Part shown: positions 60,980-64,000 of the stretch, piece after piece
Position numbering within the stretch: the first letter of the stretch is position 1
Layout: the number at the start of each line of letters is the position of its first letter
The notes under the pieces: generated by a model
What the model saw: the letters and a program-made list of their open reading frames with translations, nothing else
What the model was told of the DNA's origin: nothing
Database searches by the model: none
Position numbers and translations under genes: made by a program
Assembly (NCBI GenBank): GCA_902728285.1
Contig: CACVBU010001102.1
Coordinates: 620,001 to 684,000, forward strand
DNA length: 64,000 bases
Source of the DNA: Clytia hemisphaerica
Lineage: Eukaryota; Cnidaria; Hydrozoa; Leptothecata; Clytiidae
Direction of reading: 5' to 3'

Positions 60980-62968
60980 CTATAACGTATCAATACCTCT
61001 ACGAATTTTTAACTTGTCCAACCTTTTCTGTAATTGTTCTTTCTCCGTTTCCATTTCTTTGATTTGTTCTTGACATTGTCTCAACTATGTGGAGAAAAGA
61101 AAAAATTATTAAAATACAGCGGAGTCTATTTAACTTGAACCTCTATAACTCGAATAAGTTTTATGGTCTCTTCAAGTACACACTTTTTTTTTATAAGAAT
61201 GGTGTAAATCCATTTCATCATGGACATTCTTAACTTTTTTGGGAAAATCATCCTAAAATATTCTTACAACACATTCTTAGGTTAGGATCCTAATTCATAC
61301 TAGATTTAACATTTAGTACATACGTCTGAAGCATAAAATGGCGTGAGCCTAACTTGGGGATAATTGATAATTCATAATTGAAGATGCTCTAAAAATGGCA
61401 TTCTTTGCAAAATTCCATGATGGTGATATTCTCAGCATATTCTTAGTTTTTTGGCCATTTTCATCACGGACATTCTTATAAAGTGTATTCTTATTAAAAA
61501 AAGCGTGTAACAATGCATTATAAGCTTAACTTCATCACTCGAAATTTCCTTATCTCGAACAAATTTTTGTTCGATACACGTTTTTTTATAAGAGCATCCA
61601 AAATTTTTGAAGCCTTCGGATGTTCTTAACTTTTGAAGTTTTAAGCCTAAAATGTTCTGAACATGTTCTTATTTTCACCATATCGTGAGTATTTTTGTCT
61701 ATTTTCCTAAGAAATCGGGTGTTTTAGACTCCACAAAGCCTTAGAATGTTCTTAACTTTTTCTCGATATTTTTTCCATCGAAGCCTGTTCCTATATAGTT
61801 TGTTCTTATTAGAAACGTAAACGGCCAATCGTATTATACTTGATTGCACTGTACCTTTGTTGACAAATATTTTAATCGAATTAATTTCGCATTTCGCGAA
61901 TTTTTGCCGCGAGGTCGCTGACTCGCATACTATTTGTGGCGTTTAAAATCCCTTTTTCTTTTGGCTGATTTGTAAAATTTAATCCACGCGAAATCTTTCA
62001 AAAAGCTGATTCGCAAGTTACATGGCTCATGAAAATTAATCCAAAAATTTTACATTTTTATGGCCATTTTACACATGCAGTGTTTTAGCAGTCAAAGGTC
62101 TTTTCATTCTAGAAAGAGTTTTCAATAATACCTCACGCCCAATCTTTCTTTTCTCAGCAAGTAGGCCATCTTCAGTTGCTACCTATAAAGAAGAAAACAA
62201 TTAGTTGCTTTTCAAGACAATTTCTGACAAATCTCAATGGTACTAAAGTTACTCGAGAAATTTAGAATAAAATTTCTCTGTACTATTAGAAAGAATAATT
62301 CCCTGGTGTTTTTGCCTGTCTGAACCATGTACTCTCGGGCGGGTACCTAATAGCCGTCTCTCCCCGCTAATTAATTTTTCGAAAATTTTCCACCCAGGAT
62401 ATTTTTATTCCAGCCCCCCCCCACTTATTAAGTTTTGAGACTTTTTCTGATCCCTCCGCTTATTCCAATCCCGCCGGCTATTAGGTACCCGGAGATGGGT
62501 CGATTCAAATCCAAAGCTTAAATATGGTTTGTACTTACTGCTTGGTCGGCTTGACTCTTGTATCTCTTGACTTGAGTTTCCAAGCGCACCACCTAAAATA
62601 TAGACGAGAGAAGAGATGTTTGTAAACAAATATATTATCAGTACAGCCAGATAGCGCCATGTTGTTTTTAGACAAAAGTAAAAATTATATTTATATATTA
62701 TAGCAATAACTCTATTTAAAAATATCGGACTGATTTTGAATCCTCGATGAAGAAATCAAACCAAACTGGTAGGCTACATTGTTTCAACATTTTTTTAGAT
62801 GGACAAAATGAACATTAAATGGAAGTTAAAATAGCGTTGCATTGTTACAGTCTGTTCAAAGATGATGTTAATGGTTGAGTTATGTTACCTGTCCTTCTTG
62901 TCTAGCGTTATCTTGTTCAAGTCGTGTAACTTGTGACTTCAACTCTTGCACTTGTTTTTGTAAATCTC
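60980..62968 (-). CDS. LRRFIP1/2-like coiled-coil protein, C-terminal exons (partial)
   Basis: Four exons: 62968-62889, 62592-62539, 62182-62132 and 61084-60997, the last possibly reading through to TAG at 60982-60980 (tail RRGIDTL). They encode KQVQELKSQVTRLEQDN, VVRLETQVKRYKSQADQA, LLAEKRKIGRE and IKEMETEKEQLQKRLDKLK. The order RLE-QV-RYK, then EKRKLQRE, then EEME---L-KRLEKMK is that of the C-terminal coiled coil of leucine-rich-repeat flightless-interacting proteins, which act in actin and Wnt/innate signalling in vertebrates. All splice sites are GT-AG with matching phases. The 5' exons lie to the right, mostly outside the window. Another coiled-coil family cannot be excluded. Confidence 0.75.
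61178..61508. mobile_element. MITE, ACACNC-polyT ends, ATTCTTA motifs (relative of 11135)
   Basis: Left end ACACACTTTTTTTTTATAAG; right end complement of ACACGCTTTTTTTAATAAG. Shares tcatggacattcttaac, aatcatcctaaaatattctta and cattttcatcacggacattc with the element at 11135-11568, including their order. Confidence 0.75.
61577..61815. mobile_element. MITE, ACACG-polyT end, TGTTCTTA iterations
   Basis: Left end ACACGTTTTTTTATAAGAGC. Right end near 61815 with TTCTTATTAGAAACGT, less exact. TGTTCTTAACTTTT or ATGTTCTTATT is repeated at least five times. Same architecture as its neighbour, different motif. Confidence 0.6.
62333..62495. mobile_element. 163-bp MITE with GGGTACCTAATAGCC ends
   Basis: Inverted ends TCTCGGGCGGGTACCTAATA on the left and TCTCCGGGTACCTAATAGCC from the right. 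The body iterates CCGCTAATTA, CCACTTATTA and CCGCTTATT. Intronic in the LRRFIP-like gene; the minus-strand open frame across it is spurious. Confidence 0.7.
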
Positions 62969-64000
62969 CTAGGGTGGAATGGAATGGCGTTTGTTTTGTT
63001 AAGGGTGGAATTAGGGCGAAGTGTGGGTGAAGGGTGGCAGGTTTGGGTGGTGATAGCAAGCTTTAGGTTTGTAGAAAACTTTGTGATTTCAACTTTTGTA
63101 CTATAACGATGGAATGGAGTAACGTTTGTTATGGGTGGAACTGAGGTGACGGGTTATAAAGGAGTTTTGGTGGAAAGGTCGAGCTAAGTTAATATGAAAG
63201 AGCCTTCCTTAAATACTTTTGATTCAGCTTCGGTATGCCAAATAGAGTGGAGTAATGATAGACAAGAATGAGGGCGGAGGTTGACAAAAGAGTCGGAGAT
63301 CGTTTCGGCTAGGTTAGGTTTCAAATCTGAGTTTTAGTCTAGAGTAGTGATTGGTGAAAATGTCAAAGTATCAAAAATTTGCAAATTTCTTTGAATGATA
63401 TAAGCATACTATACACAATTACTTAGGACACACAACTTTGTGAATCCCCCCCCCCTTCAGGGTATTTCTACTTTAAATGAAAAGGAAGTAACAGCTTCAT
63501 GTCCAAGAATGTTTTTCAACTTTTTTTGTTAAAAAATAGTTTTTAATATGCTACTACCCCTACGTACGGAAAACAAAATAATTCCTCAGCCTAAAATTTT
63601 CATTAAACCTATGCATAATATTTATAATATATATGTTCATGAGTAAGCCTAGGTTCTAGTCGCCTTATTGAGGATCCTTTAAATGGAAACGAAATGAAAC
63701 AACCGGGAAAAGGTCGGCTTCTTACCACTTAAAAACAAAACTAACACGTCCGGTCTTTTTCTGGTGTTTCCGTATAAAGAATAAAGTCACAAGTCAACTG
63801 GCTAAAACCACGGCCCTAGTCTGGTCCAAGGGATGGACACGTGAGGAAAATATCATAATGAGCCAGACTTTTCTCTTATAAGGTGAAGCAACTTATTCGG
63901 TGAATTTAAATGGATTGGGGATTGATATAAATATGGAATTTAATAGAGGGAATTTGATTTGAGCACAGAGTGAACTTTCGGCTCTTTCCAACAATAATTG
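62969..64000. other. Upstream intron of the LRRFIP-like gene, no exon seen
   Basis: No further exon was identified. 63080-63150 is a diverged copy of the exon/intron border at 62925-63005 (tgtgatttcaacttttgtact; ggaatggagtaacgtttgtt), a local duplication that includes the end of the exon. The remainder is unremarkable. Confidence 0.5.

Larger units (their letters stand above)
61117..61851. mobile_element. Pogo-like element hosting two polyT MITEs
   Basis: Left end CAGCGGAGTCTATTTAACTT with TA before it; right end CAGTGCAATCAAGTATAATA (read inward) with TA after it. Most of its length is two later insertions (61178-61508, 61577-61815); the remaining core has CTCGAAATT motifs as in the pogo-like MITEs at 15.7 and 32.3 kb. 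Lies in an LRRFIP-like gene intron. Confidence 0.6.

Overview
This is a window of an AT-rich animal nuclear genome: split genes with GT-AG introns, CR1/L2-type LINEs with a PHD-like ORF1, tRNA-derived SINEs and many cut-and-paste transposon derivatives. An integrin alpha chain with a GFFKR tail, a class C GPCR and an LRRFIP-type coiled-coil protein make it metazoan. An invertebrate, perhaps early-branching (cnidarian or sponge), is my guess; nothing fixes the phylum.

Layout. 1-2.3 kb: 3' part of a LINE. 2.3-8.6 kb: nested MITEs in a tandem duplication, then a dispersed repeat. 8.64-12.78 kb (+): a three-exon gene for a 298-residue protein with an MGNC acylation motif, family unrecognised. 15.5-56.8 kb (-): a complete integrin alpha gene that I could assemble as 31 exons with consistent splice phases (3438 nt, 1145 residues: signal peptide, FG-GAP propeller, leg domains, one membrane helix, VGFFKR tail). 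It converges with the 8.6 kb gene. 60.98-62.97 kb (-): the last four visible exons of an LRRFIP1/2-like coiled-coil gene, whose 5' part lies beyond the right edge.

The integrin introns explain most of the rest. Intron 30, between the membrane-helix exon and the tail exon, holds an antisense, intronless class C GPCR broken by three frameshifts. Intron 15 is almost entirely a triple nest of transposons (9-bp, 5-bp and 8-bp target duplications from outside to inside). Intron 3 carries a nearly full-length LINE whose ORF1 is split by a 1,073-bp DNA transposon. Intron 2 holds two older LINE remnants and a transposon inside a transposon. Introns 20 and 17 hold paired MITEs, a 48-bp satellite and a 7-bp-duplication transposon family that recurs at 9.7 kb.

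The genes are not an operon or a functional cluster. The notable biology is the integrin locus as a transposon sink that keeps its splicing intact, and several small transposon families whose bodies are built of short, family-specific iterated motifs. Everything was read by eye; boundaries of diverged repeats are approximate, and no database search was possible.
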